Source: Dolomedes plantarius (Eukaryota; Arthropoda; Arachnida; Araneae; Dolomedidae). From it: a stretch of DNA of 64,000 nucleotides. Made by a program: the position numbers and the translations under genes. Numbering within the stretch: the stretch's first letter is position 1; each line of letters begins with the position of its first letter. The notes beneath the pieces were generated by a model that was given only the letters and a program-made list of their open reading frames with translations, had not been told where the DNA came from and searched no databases. The stretch covers positions 207,886,560-207,950,559 of the forward strand of contig OU015495.1 in assembly GCA_907164885.2 (NCBI GenBank), given 5' to 3'. Shown here one piece after another: positions 34,924 to 45,476 of this stretch.

Positions 34924-37221
34924 ATGGCTTTCCTCGCGCGTGGAAAGAAGGAGGATCTGAGGAACCTGGCTCAAGATTTTGGAGTCGATGTCGCTTCTGA
35001 CATAACGGTCATCGAATTGAAGAGTCTCATCGTCAAATCTGATCAGTATGATGAAGACTTTGCTAAAGAAAGATTGGCTACTATCATTGAGGATAGAAAA
35101 GCTGAAGAAGCCGAAAGGGAACGACAAGCAGCTTTTGACCGTGCTGAAAAGGAAAAAGAAACAGAACGAGTCCTAAGAGAAAGACAAATGGACATGGATC
35201 GGGCTGAAAAAGAAAGAGAACAAAATCAACGCTTCGAATTGGAGAAGTTAAGACTACAGTTAGAAGCTCAGAAAATTTCTGCAGGCTCCGGAGCCCATGC
35301 TTCCGAAGGTGATGTTGACTTGCCCAAGTTCGAGTTAAAAAAGCTGATTCCCTACTTCAACCCCAAGCAGGATGATATGGGATTATTCTTAAAGCTTTTT
35401 GAGAGACAGATGAAGTTCCTGAAGATTCCAGAGGCCAAATGGGTCGCCTACTTGATCGGTGTCCTACCAGCCGATGTGGCTAAGTTGATCGCAAGGGAGC
35501 CTGAAGAGAAGGCTCAGGAGTATTCCCACGTGAAGGATGTCCTGCTGAAGCGGTTCAAGCTAACCAGCGAACGCTTCCGACAACTTTTTCGCCAGCATCG
35601 AAAAACCCCTGAGAGTACCTGGCGCGACTTCTACTTTGAAATCCGCAGTTACCTGGACGGATGGCTAGAAGAGCTGAATGTCACCAACTTTGACCAGCTA
35701 AAGGACCTGATGTTGGCTGACCAACTGAAAAGGAAAACCCCACCAGAGGCCCGTGAACATTTCCTGGATGACTGGCATACATGGAATTCCCCCGGAGAAC
35801 TGGCTGACAAACTGGATGCGTATGACAACCAACGCTCCACCTCTAGAAAAGATTCGGCTTTCAAGAAAAGAAATTTTGAAAGACCTAAAGAAGACGCAAC
35901 CCGTCTTAACCCACCTAAAAAGACTTTTCCTTTCCATGGAAATAGAATGGACGGATCAAATCCTGACCCTCCACCCGAAGTTAATCCTGGCGTAGCATGT
36001 TTTGGCTGTGGAAAACCCGGGTACATCAAAGCAAAATGCCCAGATTGCTCACCGCCAAAGAAAAAGGTGTCCACCAACCACCTGAAAGCCTTTGCTTCAA
36101 TAACCAAGGGATCACCAATAACCCTATTGGACGCAACTATTTGCGGAGTTTATGGAAGAGTGTGCGCTGACACAGGCTCTACACATTCCATAGCTGGAGC
36201 ATATCTTTACTCCCTGTTTAAGGAAAACAACTTACCTTTTCAGAAAACGGAGCTGACGTTGCACCTAGCAAATGGATCCCAGACTCTGGAGAAATGCCTC
36301 ACCACCCAGGTTCCAGTATACCTGGAAGGCCGCAAGATTATGACCAACTTCATTATCCTGCCGGACGCAACCAACAACCGCACCTTACTAGGAACAGATT
36401 TCCTAGAAACCGCTAGAGTGGTACTGGACTTAGCCGACAAAAACTGGTTTTTTCAGGACAATCCCAAGGAAAAGTACCCCTTCGGTGAAGAATTGCCTCT
36501 GACTCCCGTTCAGGGCAAAGAACAGATAGAATCCAACATCTGCAAACTGAGAGAGGAAGAAGGAGAAAACCTGGATCCTCACCAAAGAAAATATCTCAAT
36601 GACCTAATTGTCAAATTTGACACTGTCTTCAAGCTAGGGGGAGGGGCAACACCCTTGATCGAACATCACATCAATACTGGAGACCACCCACCTGTGGCTG
36701 TTCCTCCATATAGGATGTCCCCAACTAAGAAGGAGTTATTGAAGAAAGAACTTGATGACTTGCTTCAGAGGAACATCATAGAGGAGTGTGAACCCGCCTA
36801 TGGAGCTCCTGTGGTCCTGATTCCCAAACCTAATGGAGATGTGAGGCTGTGTATCGACTACCGGAAGCTGAATGCCATCACAGTTCCCGATGTCTACCCT
36901 TTGCCCCGCATGGATGACCTCCTGCAGGATGCGAAGCATACTGCCTACATGTCCACCATCGACTTGAAAGCAGGATACCACCAAGTAAATGTTTACCCAC
37001 CTGACAAGGACAAGACTGCTTTCGTGTGTCCCTTTGGAACCTATAGATTCAACAAAATGCCTTTCGGACTTAGAAATGCACCTGCAACCTTTCAGAGATT
37101 AATGGATGTATTCAGAAGAGATTTGCCAGTCCTGGTCTATCTGGATGATATCATAGTTTTATCACCAAGTTTCGACCAACATTTAAAGGATTTAGAAGCA
37201 GTTTTTTACCAAATTAATTAA
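34924..37221 (+). CDS. Gypsy Gag-protease-RT (first part, stops at a frameshift)
   Basis: 765 codons from ATG at 34924. Gag has a charged coiled-coil (about residues 55-120) and one zinc knuckle, CFGCGKPGYIKAKC, in which the conserved His is Tyr (residue 367, codon 36022-36024). The protease motif CADTGSTHS has its Asp at residue 416. Reverse transcriptase has CIDYRKLNAITVPD, DLKAGYHQV and VYLDDIIVLS (YLDD at 739-742). Gag and Pol are in one frame with no programmed shift between them. The ORF stops at 37221 because a T run at 37202-37207 has one T too many; RT continues in the next frame. A sequencing error or a single mutation are both possible. Confidence 0.95.
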   Translation: MAFLARGKKEDLRNLAQDFGVDVASDITVIELKSLIVKSDQYDEDFAKERLATIIEDRKAEEAERERQAAFDRAEKEKETERVLRERQMDMDRAEKEREQNQRFELEKLRLQLEAQKISAGSGAHASEGDVDLPKFELKKLIPYFNPKQDDMGLFLKLFERQMKFLKIPEAKWVAYLIGVLPADVAKLIAREPEEKAQEYSHVKDVLLKRFKLTSERFRQLFRQHRKTPESTWRDFYFEIRSYLDGWLEELNVTNFDQLKDLMLADQLKRKTPPEAREHFLDDWHTWNSPGELADKLDAYDNQRSTSRKDSAFKKRNFERPKEDATRLNPPKKTFPFHGNRMDGSNPDPPPEVNPGVACFGCGKPGYIKAKCPDCSPPKKKVSTNHLKAFASITKGSPITLLDATICGVYGRVCADTGSTHSIAGAYLYSLFKENNLPFQKTELTLHLANGSQTLEKCLTTQVPVYLEGRKIMTNFIILPDATNNRTLLGTDFLETARVVLDLADKNWFFQDNPKEKYPFGEELPLTPVQGKEQIESNICKLREEEGENLDPHQRKYLNDLIVKFDTVFKLGGGATPLIEHHINTGDHPPVAVPPYRMSPTKKELLKKELDDLLQRNIIEECEPAYGAPVVLIPKPNGDVRLCIDYRKLNAITVPDVYPLPRMDDLLQDAKHTAYMSTIDLKAGYHQVNVYPPDKDKTAFVCPFGTYRFNKMPFGLRNAPATFQRLMDVFRRDLPVLVYLDDIIVLSPSFDQHLKDLEAVFYQIN

Positions 37222-39379
37222 ATTCAACCTTTGTGCCAATCGCAATAAATGTACATTTTCCTGTTCAAAGGTCAAATATCTTGGTCTGTGGATCACTCCT
37301 AAAGGAATTGAAGCAGACCCGGAGAAAGTTTCATCTATCCAAAATATTCCCCCTCCAAAGAATATCAAGCAACTGCAGTCATTTCTGCAAACCTGTTCTT
37401 GGTACAGAAAGTTCGTCCCGAACTTCTCCGAACTGTCAAGACCCTTAAGTAACCTAACCAAGAAAAACACACCTTGGACATGGACCACTGAACAACAAAA
37501 AGCTTTCAACATCCTAAAGAAATGCTTAGTGACACCACCAGTACTAAAGCAAGCGGATTTTACTCAACCTTTTACCATAAGGACGGATGCTAGTAGCTAT
37601 GCCTTAGGAGCGGTACTTTTGCAAGGTGAAGGTCAAGATGAACGCCCCATCGAATATGCCAGCCGACTACTCAAAAGTGCGGAACGCAATTATTCCACCA
37701 CCGAGCGCGAAGCCTTAGCCGTGGTGTGGGCCCTCATCAAGTTTAGAGGATACGTGGATGGACAAGAAGTCACCATAGCATCTGACCACCAGCCCCTGAA
37801 GTGGCTGATGAGCCTGAAGTCCCCATCCGGAAGACTAGCCCGGTGGGCCCTACAGTTACAAGCATTCAATTTGAAAATTGAGTATATCCCTGGAAAGGCC
37901 AACGTAGTGGCCGACATGCTGTCACGCCCTACTTGTCTACATGAAGAGGATACGTGCGAAGCCTGCACTGTTTCTGTGATGTTACCTTCCAGAAGCTCAA
38001 AAGAATTGAGGGAAGAACAACTTAAAGATAACGACATCAAGAAGATCATAGACACTTTTGAATCTGAAGAGAAAAATGAAAATTTTGCAAATTGGACTGC
38101 AAGAGGCTACCTGATGAATCAAGGTGTGCTATACCGTTATGCCCCTGATGTGGAAGCTGAAGACGCACAGCTCGTTGTTCCGGTTCAAGAAAGGGAAAAT
38201 GTTCTCAAGGAGCACCATGATGCACCGACTGCTGGACACTACGGAGCCGAGGGAACTTTCCATAGAATAGCCTCCCGCTATTATTGGACCGGCATGAGAA
38301 AGCATATCACCGAATATATCAAGAATTGCCCAGAGTGCAATAGATATAAAGCCTCAAACCAGAAACCAGCTGGTTTACTACAGACTCCTGTACAGTCACG
38401 AAGATTTGAAGTCCTATCCATGGACCTATTTGGACCGTTGCCCGAGAGCAACGATGGGAAGAAGTGGATCTTCATCCTTGAAGATGTGGCAACCCGATGG
38501 GTCGAACTGTTCGCATTGCCCAATGCTACAGCGGCTGAATGTGCTAAAGTCCTGTTGGAAGAAGTACTAATGCGGTATGGCTTACCCCGAAAGATAATCA
38601 GTGACAACGGACCACAATTCGTGTCTTTTGTGATCCAACAACTGTGTTCCCTGTTAGAGATAGACCAATCACTAACACCAGTCTACCACCCTGAAGCTAA
38701 CCCAGTGGAACGGAAAAATCGGGATTTGAAGCCTAGACTAGCAATCCTAGTCAAAGATCAACATACAACTTGGCCGGAATACCTGCCACATATCCGGTTC
38801 TCACTGAATTCAGCAAAGTGTGACTCGACAGGACACACTGCAGCCTATCTAACTTTCGGACGAGAGCTCAGAACTACTGATGATGTCACCCATGACCTAA
38901 GAACAGTCCTTGAAAGTGATAATTTCGTCCCTGAATTTACGCCCTACCTCAAACGTTTTGCAAAAATAGCCAAACAAGTGAAAGAGAGGTTAGAGCAGAA
39001 ACAAGACAAACACAAAAAGTATGCAGATAAGAAAAGATCACCTGCCCCACACTATGCACCAGGCGATCACGTCTACATTGACCTCCATCCCATTAGCAGC
39101 ACCGCTAAGGGAAAAACAGCAAAGTTCGTACCAAAGAGAGACGGACCATATGTCATCGTAACGCAAAAGTCACCCACCTCTTACGTGATAGCAAGCCCTG
39201 ATGAGCCGACAGTGCCCTTGGGCATATATCACACATCAGCTGTGAAACCGTGCAAACAAAGACAATCCACAAACCCAGTGTACCCTCTAAGGAAACGGGG
39301 TCGTCCGAGGCATAAACCACCAGACTCAACTGCAGGTTCCTCGTCGGGACGTCTTCGAAACCTGAGGGGGAGATTGTAA
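37208..39379 (+). CDS. Gypsy RT thumb, RNase H and integrase (second part)
   Basis: Open from 37208 in the shifted frame, without an own start codon. It contains VKYLGLWITPKGIEADPEKV (end of RT), then RNase H (TIRTDASSYALGAVL, EREALAVVWAL, IASDHQPLKWL). The integrase zinc module HHDAPTAGHYG with NCPECNRYK follows, then the core: MDLFGPLP (Asp codon 38423), SDNGPQF (Asp codon 38603) and NPVERKNR (Glu codon 38708). A GPY-type C-terminal module, KRDGPYVIVT, is present; no chromodomain seen. All catalytic residues look intact. The TAA stop (39377-39379) lies inside the first bases of the 3' LTR. Confidence 0.95.
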   Translation, partial: TKLIKFNLCANRNKCTFSCSKVKYLGLWITPKGIEADPEKVSSIQNIPPPKNIKQLQSFLQTCSWYRKFVPNFSELSRPLSNLTKKNTPWTWTTEQQKAFNILKKCLVTPPVLKQADFTQPFTIRTDASSYALGAVLLQGEGQDERPIEYASRLLKSAERNYSTTEREALAVVWALIKFRGYVDGQEVTIASDHQPLKWLMSLKSPSGRLARWALQLQAFNLKIEYIPGKANVVADMLSRPTCLHEEDTCEACTVSVMLPSRSSKELREEQLKDNDIKKIIDTFESEEKNENFANWTARGYLMNQGVLYRYAPDVEAEDAQLVVPVQERENVLKEHHDAPTAGHYGAEGTFHRIASRYYWTGMRKHITEYIKNCPECNRYKASNQKPAGLLQTPVQSRRFEVLSMDLFGPLPESNDGKKWIFILEDVATRWVELFALPNATAAECAKVLLEEVLMRYGLPRKIISDNGPQFVSFVIQQLCSLLEIDQSLTPVYHPEANPVERKNRDLKPRLAILVKDQHTTWPEYLPHIRFSLNSAKCDSTGHTAAYLTFGRELRTTDDVTHDLRTVLESDNFVPEFTPYLKRFAKIAKQVKERLEQKQDKHKKYADKKRSPAPHYAPGDHVYIDLHPISSTAKGKTAKFVPKRDGPYVIVTQKSPTSYVIASPDEPTVPLGIYHTSAVKPCKQRQSTNPVYPLRKRGRPRHKPPDSTAGSSSGRLRNLRGRL
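39365..39373 (+). promoter_or_regulatory. Gypsy polypurine tract
   Basis: AGGGGGAGA immediately before the 3' LTR. It overlaps the last codons of the integrase ORF. Confidence 0.8.
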
Positions 39380-39692
39380 CCAACTAGTTTAAACAAGGCA
39401 TCATGACGCAAAAACTCTGACTCCTTGGACAGAAACAACCACTAGAGTTCGTGGCGATGCCCTTTGAACTCTTTTTTGATGAGAAGAAGTATTGGCAGTT
39501 GATCCAATGTTTCCATGCTTGTAGCAGCATATTTTCGTGTGTTCCTGTATAATTGTTAAATTTGTGTTAAACTATACTTAATTGTTATGTCTTCATTAAA
39601 ATAGTAAAATGTCACCTCGGGTTTCATTATTTATTGCCGGGATTGAGTTTTTTTTCTCGGGTATTATGTGACTGTTCCGGTGAATAGCCACA
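39375..39692 (+). repeat. Gypsy 3' LTR
   Basis: 318 bp copy of 32903-33221. Confidence 0.97.
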
Positions 39693-39696
39693 GTAC

Positions 39697-40995
39697 TATT
39701 AATTAGGTTAATATATCGCAGTATATTTGTGAGTAATTTAATTTAATTTAATTTAATCATTTATGCAATATTTATTATACAACATATACATAAAACCTAC
39801 CCATCACAATTATTTTAACGTTTTCAACACAATGGTAGAATTTTACTTCGAACTGATAAGGTCTGGGGTTAATTGTGAAAAAAAAAGAAAAAAACATGAA
39901 TAAATAGAGGAAAATTTGTTAACTTTTCTCCATTTTTTTATGCATTTTATTACAAAATGGGATATTATGAACATATTGTTTATGTCCTATATTTTAAAAA
40001 GCAGTATGCTTGTAATACATATATGACTTTTTTAAACGCTTAAAATGTTTCAAAGATTTTTTATAACATGTGACAAAAAGGGCTTTGTTAAACTTTTATT
40101 GTACAAACAAATTGAAGTACCGAATATTTTTCAACGTTTAAAAAGTTTTCAGTATACAGACATAAAAAGGTAACAACCATAACAACATCCAGTGATGGGA
40201 ATAATTGAGTTATTCCCATAATCGAATGATGTTTAACAATAGATTATCGATTACAGTACCTGCTTACGATTGGTCCCCATTATCACATGACGTCAGAATA
40301 GTGGTATAAAAAAAATTCTTATCCAGTATCGCCATCTATTGGTCAAACGTTGATTATTTTAACAAAAGAAGTTTAATAATAACCATTTGTATAACTGAAA
40401 AAAATGGTTAAATTAAAATTATTAGTTTAATTTTTTTTAGATAAAGTTTTTAATCATCAAGAAATTTCAAAAAATATTTTTCTACAGTTTTTTTTTTCTC
40501 CAAAGTAATTTTCCCTAAAAATTTAATCATATTTGTTTTTCCTTTTATAAACAAAAGAATAATGTAATAGCGTTCTAAGAGTTGTCTAAGATTAATTAAT
40601 CGTAAAAAACGCAGAGAATAACAAGTAAAATAATTGGATAATTTAATAGATATAAATTCTGATTAAAGTAGAATTTTTTTATTAAAAAAAAGGAAAAAGG
40701 CTGATTGATAGCTGTTTTATCAGTCTGAAATAATATAGAATTTAACATTGCTATTCATTCTAAAAAAAATCCTTGCATCAAACAGACTTAGATATTATGA
40801 TTTATGAAGCGGGAGTATAGTGTCTGATAAGTTTTAAATGTGAAAGAAAAATATGATTGGGAATGATTGTGTGATAATCATCGTAAAAACACTAGTAATT
40901 TTTAATCTAATTGGAGATAATCACTTTCTTTTCGTCCATAAATTTATGCTTTTGTTCTGAGGCTAGACATGTTGGGAAAGCAGGAGCTTTCTACT
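39697..40995. other. Copy B sequence without recognised gene
   Basis: Continues the copy A alignment (21634-22936) to the empty TTAA at 40996-40999. Confidence 0.55.
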
Positions 40996-41277
40996 TTAAT
41001 ACTCGAGCTCGACATGTTGTTTTTCATGTGGAAAATGAGAGCGAATATACGAGGAGTAGCGTGATTGCCATTTTAAATTAATTAGCAATTTTGTATCAAA
41101 CTTTTAAATAGAACTAGTTTTTTAAATTAAGTTTTATTATACACTGCTGGCTACCCAAATTGCAACACCAAGAAAGACAAGAGATATCACAACAAAATTC
41201 ATTTTGTAGATAACATATTGACCAAGTATCAAATGATTAAATTTATAGACTTCTGTAAAGTGTGGTTCCTGCCAAAC

Positions 41278-42072
41278 TCAGTAGCCAGAGTAGCCGCCAT
41301 TGTTGGAGATCACCGCTGCCACACGCCTCGGCATTGATTCAAAGAGACTTTGGATGAGTTCTTGGGGTACAGCAGACCAAGCAGCTTCCACACGTTGCCA
41401 AAGTTGATCTGCTGTGGCAGCTGGGGATGGAATCTGGGTCAATCGTAGAGCAACCATGGACCACATGTTTTCTATCGGCGAAAGATCCGGAGAGCGAGGC
41501 GGCCAGGGAAGCAATTCAATCTGGCGATTGACGAAGAACCGTTGGACAATGCGTGCCACGTGTGGTCGCGCATGATCCTGTTGAAATATGGCTGTGGGCA
41601 AGCCCTGAAGGTAAGGAAGGACAACTGGCTCCAACACCTCGGAGATGTAGCGCTGGCTGTTCAAAATACCGGCAAAGCGTACTAGAGGTGTGCGAGAGTG
41701 ATATCCAATACCGCCCCATACCATAATGCCCGGTGCAGGACTAGTGTGGCGGTGCATAACGCAGCTGTTCAGCATCCTCTCTTCACGGTGTCTCCAGACT
41801 CGAATGCGACCATCGTGGTGTTGCAGACAGAAACGTGACTCGTCAGTAAAGACAATTTCATTCCATTCTGCCGTCCACATCCTTCTGTAATCGCACCATT
41901 GGCGGCGGAGACGTCTGTGGTTCTGCGTCAAGGGTAGACAAAGCAATGGACGTCTTGCGGACAGACCACTCTGGTGTAAACGGCGTCGAATGGTATGTGC
42001 AGACACTGGATGATGCGTTACAGACTGCATGTGCTGTGCTATGGTTCGTGATGTGAGTGAGCGATCCCTCAC
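41278..42072 (-). pseudogene. Tc1 transposase, catalytic part (DD34E intact)
   Basis: 264 codons counted from an internal codon at the insertion. Catalytic residues are FTDESRF (Asp77), FQQDHARPH (Asp166) and LSPIENMW (Glu201), exactly 34 residues between the last two. It starts with DRSLTSRTIAQHM, which joins the N-terminal piece when the nested element is removed, and ends with MPRRVAAVISNNGGYSGY, the normal Tc1-like tail. No frame break occurs within this piece, so decay is recent or slight. Confidence 0.93.
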
Positions 42073-42239
42073 TAGGAGTTGCTCGGGGTAACGAATTGCT
42101 CACGACGTCGGTTACAGTTTTACCTATTCTAGGCTACGCTGCTATCGCCATCTACTGGAGAGAATAATTAACAATTGCTTAACACGTAAGATATGAGTAT
42201 GAATAATCGGGAAAAAATTACAAACTTTTCCAATACTAT

Positions 42240-42650
42240 TTTTTATTTAATTGTGTAAATGCTAAGTTTTCAACATATACTGATGCAGAAAAAAGTTACT
42301 TCTTTCAATAAATTTAGAAAATACAAAAATTGAAATTAACTTTATACAATTGGTTCTAGTTAATTATTTTTAATTTGCATTTTTTAATGCATAATATATA
42401 GAACTTTAATTGGATTCTGGCCAAATATTCCAGAAAATATATTTTTTTCATTTTATTGTGTAAATGCTAGGATTTCAACATATACTGACGCAGAAAAAAG
42501 TTACTTCTTTCAATAAATTTAGAAAATACAAAAATTGAAATTAACTTTAAACAACTGGTTCTAGTTAATTATTTTTAATTTGCATTTTTTAATGCATAAT
42601 ATATAGAACTTTAATTGTATTCTGGCCAAAAATTCCAGAAAATATATATT
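42240..42650 (+). repeat. Two-copy tandem repeat, about 217-bp period
   Basis: TTGTGTAAATGCTA, AACATATACTGA, GCAGAAAAAAGTTACTTCTT and the following text, to ATTCCAGAAAATATAT, occur twice in succession with few differences. Confidence 0.92.
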
Positions 42651-43513
42651 TTTAAGTTATCAAATTATATACTAACTGAGGTAAATAAATTTATAATTTT
42701 ATTTCATAATAACTATATAAATTATATGATTATAACTTATGATTTTTTAGGCACACTGCCTTAGGTACAAGTAACTCTACAAATTTGTTGAATATAAAAG
42801 TTTTTTTCTTTTTTTGTCATGTACCAGACATCTTGAAATTAAATTTTTTTTTATAAGCTATATAAGAAAAAAAGTTAGTATTTACACTGTAGTTGGATCT
42901 GTTTGAGCTATGTAAGTAAAACTAGTAAACAATATGAATTATAAATTTTTTAAACAATACATATAATTGCTTAACAGTGATACGGCGAAGCTATTAAGTA
43001 GCTTTCATTGTTGGAATGGTCTTTATCAGAAAATCACAACGGATGATTGATATTTGTTGTAACAGTTGTAGCTGAGGTTGCAAATGCAATAAAATTTTTA
43101 TATGCATCAAGATGAACTCAAAAGTATGTGGTAAATATAAAATAAAGTTTTGGAGGAATTTCTGTACTTAAAGATGGGTACCAAGTCCTGTTTTTTTTTT
43201 TTTCTAGATCCATCTTAGAAAGACACTTTTTTATGTACCTATGCAGCAACAAGAAATCAGATGAAATGACAATGCTTAGAAAGGTTATTTAATACGATTT
43301 TTACTTTTATATCAAGAGAAAAGAGTCAGCACATCAGATAGATGTTAAAAATTAAATACTTCATTTAAAAAGTTTTAAAGCCTTAGGCAAAATTTTCTTT
43401 TCATAGATTTTCATTTAATTTTTAATTTCAAAGTCAATTAGATAGAAACAGAAAAAGTGATTAAAGAAATCAAAATAACTATGGAGACATAATTTTTAAA
43501 TTTTTTTTATTAT

Positions 43514-43690
43514 TCAAACAGATATGTATTCGTTATATGAGTGATCAAAATCTGTATTGACACATCTCAAAATCTCTACTTTTTGTAGTTCATTATGGTT
43601 ATCAACAGATTTTAAATGTCTTTTCAAATTGAAATGACGCGAAAAGATTTTATTACAATATGTACAATTGAAATTGTTTTGATTATCCAT
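43514..43690 (-). CDS. Short zinc-finger ORF inside the nested element
   Basis: 58 codons from ATG (43690-43688) to TGA. The N-terminus reads MDNQNNFNCTYCNKIFSRHF, then NLKRHLKSVDNH: Cys-X2-Cys-X12-His-X6-His, a C2H2-like finger with a slightly long last spacing. It lies about 140 bp inside the right terminal repeat. This is where a transposase N-terminal DNA-binding domain would be expected if the rest were deleted or spliced. Its real expression is unknown; it may be a leftover exon of the autonomous parent. Confidence 0.5.
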   Translation of the reverse strand: MDNQNNFNCTYCNKIFSRHFNLKRHLKSVDNHNELQKVEILRCVNTDFDHSYNEYISV

Positions 43691-43853
43691 TTTATAATGT
43701 ACTACGCATGAAACACGTGGTCCGAAAGTTTACAAAAAAAAATATTCTATGCAATAGATGGCGCTACAGTACTCATGAGACAGCAGACTACGGATCTGTG
43801 ATGAGCAATTCGTTATCCCGAGCAACTCCTTCCGTCACTGCCATGCGCACAAT

Positions 43854-44084
43854 TTACCTGCCATCACGTGAAGTGGTGCGCTCAGGTGGATGCGATCGAA
43901 CACGCCGGTCCGTCGTACTCTCCTGCATCAAACGATCACATATCCGCATAACAGTTGTTTGGTTTCGTCCAACACGACTACCGATTTTCCTGAAAGATAA
44001 TCCACAATCTCGGTAGGCCACTATCCTTCCTCTGTCGAACTCGGATACTTTATCAAAAGATGATCGCTGTTTTCGACGAGGCAT
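43854..44084 (-). pseudogene. Tc1 transposase, N-terminal helix-turn-helix part
   Basis: Starts MPRRKQRSSFDKVSEFDRGR at 44084, then CGLSFRKIGSRVGRNQTTVM and RICDRL, the paired-like HTH of Tc1 proteins. It reads to a TAA (43854-43856) placed where relatives usually have Tyr or His, so a single nonsense change precedes the insertion. After that stop the frame continues IVRMAVT to the target site of the nested element. Confidence 0.9.
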
Positions 44085-44321
44085 AATTGATCGTTTTTTT
44101 GAAAAAAAAACCACAAGAAAAACACAATTGCCGAACTTGAAATCGTCGAAATCTCCAAGCCTTAAATAGTGCTTTGAAGTGGGGCCACAGGCGCGCGTGA
44201 TGTGCGTCTGCGCAGAAATTCTAATCATTTGCATATCTCACCTCCGCTAATGCATGTTGTAAATTTCATGTTATTTGCATGTTTCCTTCAGGGTGTTGCA
44301 TTTACAGTGGCCAGCAGTGTA

Positions 44322-44722
44322 AATACTGGTGAAGCCCACATGTCTGAAAGCAGGAGTTTCTAAATTTAATTCTCTAGTCGGATGAGTAGTTTTGAAGGTG
44401 AAGAGATGTAAAGTAATGTAAGAGATGTGTAAAGTAATGTAGATGTAAGAGATGTGACTGCCGTTATAAAATTACTCGCTATCTTTCACACAGGTTTTGA
44501 AAAAAAGAGAATCCATTTTCTTGTCGATTCATAACTAGTTATTTTATTTATTATAATGGTAAAACACACCACTCTGGAAAGCAGGGTGACCTTAGCTGGA
44601 CAAGTTGCTTAGGTGGGTAGTGGAATGGGATTTGGATGTGAAATTAGAGAAATTGAATGACTTCCACTATGAAATAACCATTAATTTTCAATCCGATTGC
44701 AATAAGAATACATTTCTTTCTT
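44322..44722. other. Copy B sequence with local GTAAAGTAATGTA duplication
   Basis: Near 44403-44450 the text GAGATGTAAAGTAATGTAA is partly repeated, which copy A does not show. It holds the empty hAT site at 44475-44482. Confidence 0.6.
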
Positions 44723-44726
44723 TTAA

Positions 44727-45472
44727 GGGGACTCACGACTCTTAAGTCGAGGAAATAAGGCATATTTTCATACTTTTTGACTCTTTGTAACTATTTCAAT
44801 TTACTCCAAATTTTTCCAAATTTTATGTATATGATAAATTGATATATTTATTTTAATAAACAAATTTTCAACTCTCAAAATAATTTTAAATAATATTTTT
44901 TTAAATGCTTTAGATATACCTTGTTTTTTGTGCATTTTTATTGTATACTGGCTTGCGCGCAGAACTATGAAATTAATTTTACACTTAAATGTATAATTCC
45001 TGTTTTATATTTAAATTAAATAATTCGAAATACTATTAAACATAAAACATTCAACATTAAAATATTTTTTCAATATTTTTAAAACCGCTCAAAATATACT
45101 TAAAATTTCCTTAAATTTTTGCATTAATTTACCCCTGAAAAAATAACAAAATGTGCAGTGATTGCCATAATTCTAGTTCAGACTCAATGAAATAACATGA
45201 TTATGCAGTGATAAAAATTTCATGAAATTGTGTTTCGTAGTTTTTGAGATATCAGTTGCGGAATGATGCAAAATTACATTTTGAGAAAAATGAGTTTAAA
45301 ATTTTTCTTACCATAAACTTTATCAGTAATTAAATATTTAGAATACCAATATATCCGGAACTAAGCGGAATATTTTCATGCGGTTTGCTTTATTTTGTTC
45401 AGAAATGATCAGGTTTTAACATATATTTAAAAAAAATCGAATGTTTTAAAGATTTAAGGGTAGTGAGTCCCC
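44727..45472. mobile_element. Kolobok-like MITE (copy B)
   Basis: Same element as 25153-26145, without the nested 244-bp unit; 746 bp here, matching 745 bp in copy A after subtraction. TTAA at 44723-44726 and 45473-45476. Confidence 0.78.
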
Positions 45473-45476
45473 TTAA

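Larger units (their letters stand above)
32903..39692 (+). mobile_element. Gypsy-type LTR retrotransposon, young, no env
   Basis: LTRs at 32903-33221 and 39375-39692 start TGTAACCAAC and end AATAGCCACA. I see one difference between them, nine versus eight T in one run. The target duplication is GTAC (32899-32902 and 39693-39696), and copy A has the empty site with one GTAC (21630-21633). A primer-binding-like TGGCGCCAACACGTGGGG lies just after the 5' LTR and a polypurine tract precedes the 3' LTR. Gag and Pol lie in one frame apart from a single extra T. No envelope-like ORF follows integrase. Near-identical LTRs mean recent insertion. Confidence 0.97.
42074..43830. mobile_element. DNA element with 9-bp target duplication (Mutator-like) nested in Tc1
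   Basis: The ends read AGGAGTTGCTCGGGGTAACG and, reversed, AGGAGTTGCTCGGGATAACG, continuing to about 29 bp with one difference. Weaker inverted similarity (CGCCATCTA) continues near 42145 and 43762. The flanks are TCCCTCACT (42065-42073) and TCCGTCACT (43831-43839): a 9-bp duplication with one change. Removing the element and one copy restores the Tc1 reading frame (..RMAVTDRSLT..). A 9-bp target suggests the Mutator superfamily; Merlin (8-9 bp) is an alternative. Inside are a tandem duplication (42240-42650) and a zinc-finger ORF (43514-43690), but no full transposase. Confidence 0.85.
41142..44319 (-). mobile_element. Tc1-type transposon, split by a nested element
   Basis: The ends read CACTGCTGGCTACCCAAATT and, reversed, CACTGCTGGCCACTGTAAAT, both continuing to GCAACACC. 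TA target copies lie at 41140-41141 and 44320-44321; copy A lacks the element at the matching TATATA (about 24248). Transposase runs on the minus strand in two pieces (43854-44084 and 41278-42072), separated by the 1757-bp insertion 42074-43830. Without that insertion the element is about 1.41 kb, usual for Tc1. Confidence 0.93.

Noticed and set aside
35649..36107. Minus-strand ORF of 152 codons, with others at 37690 and 38281
   Set aside because: Antisense shadows of the Gypsy Gag-Pol ORF.
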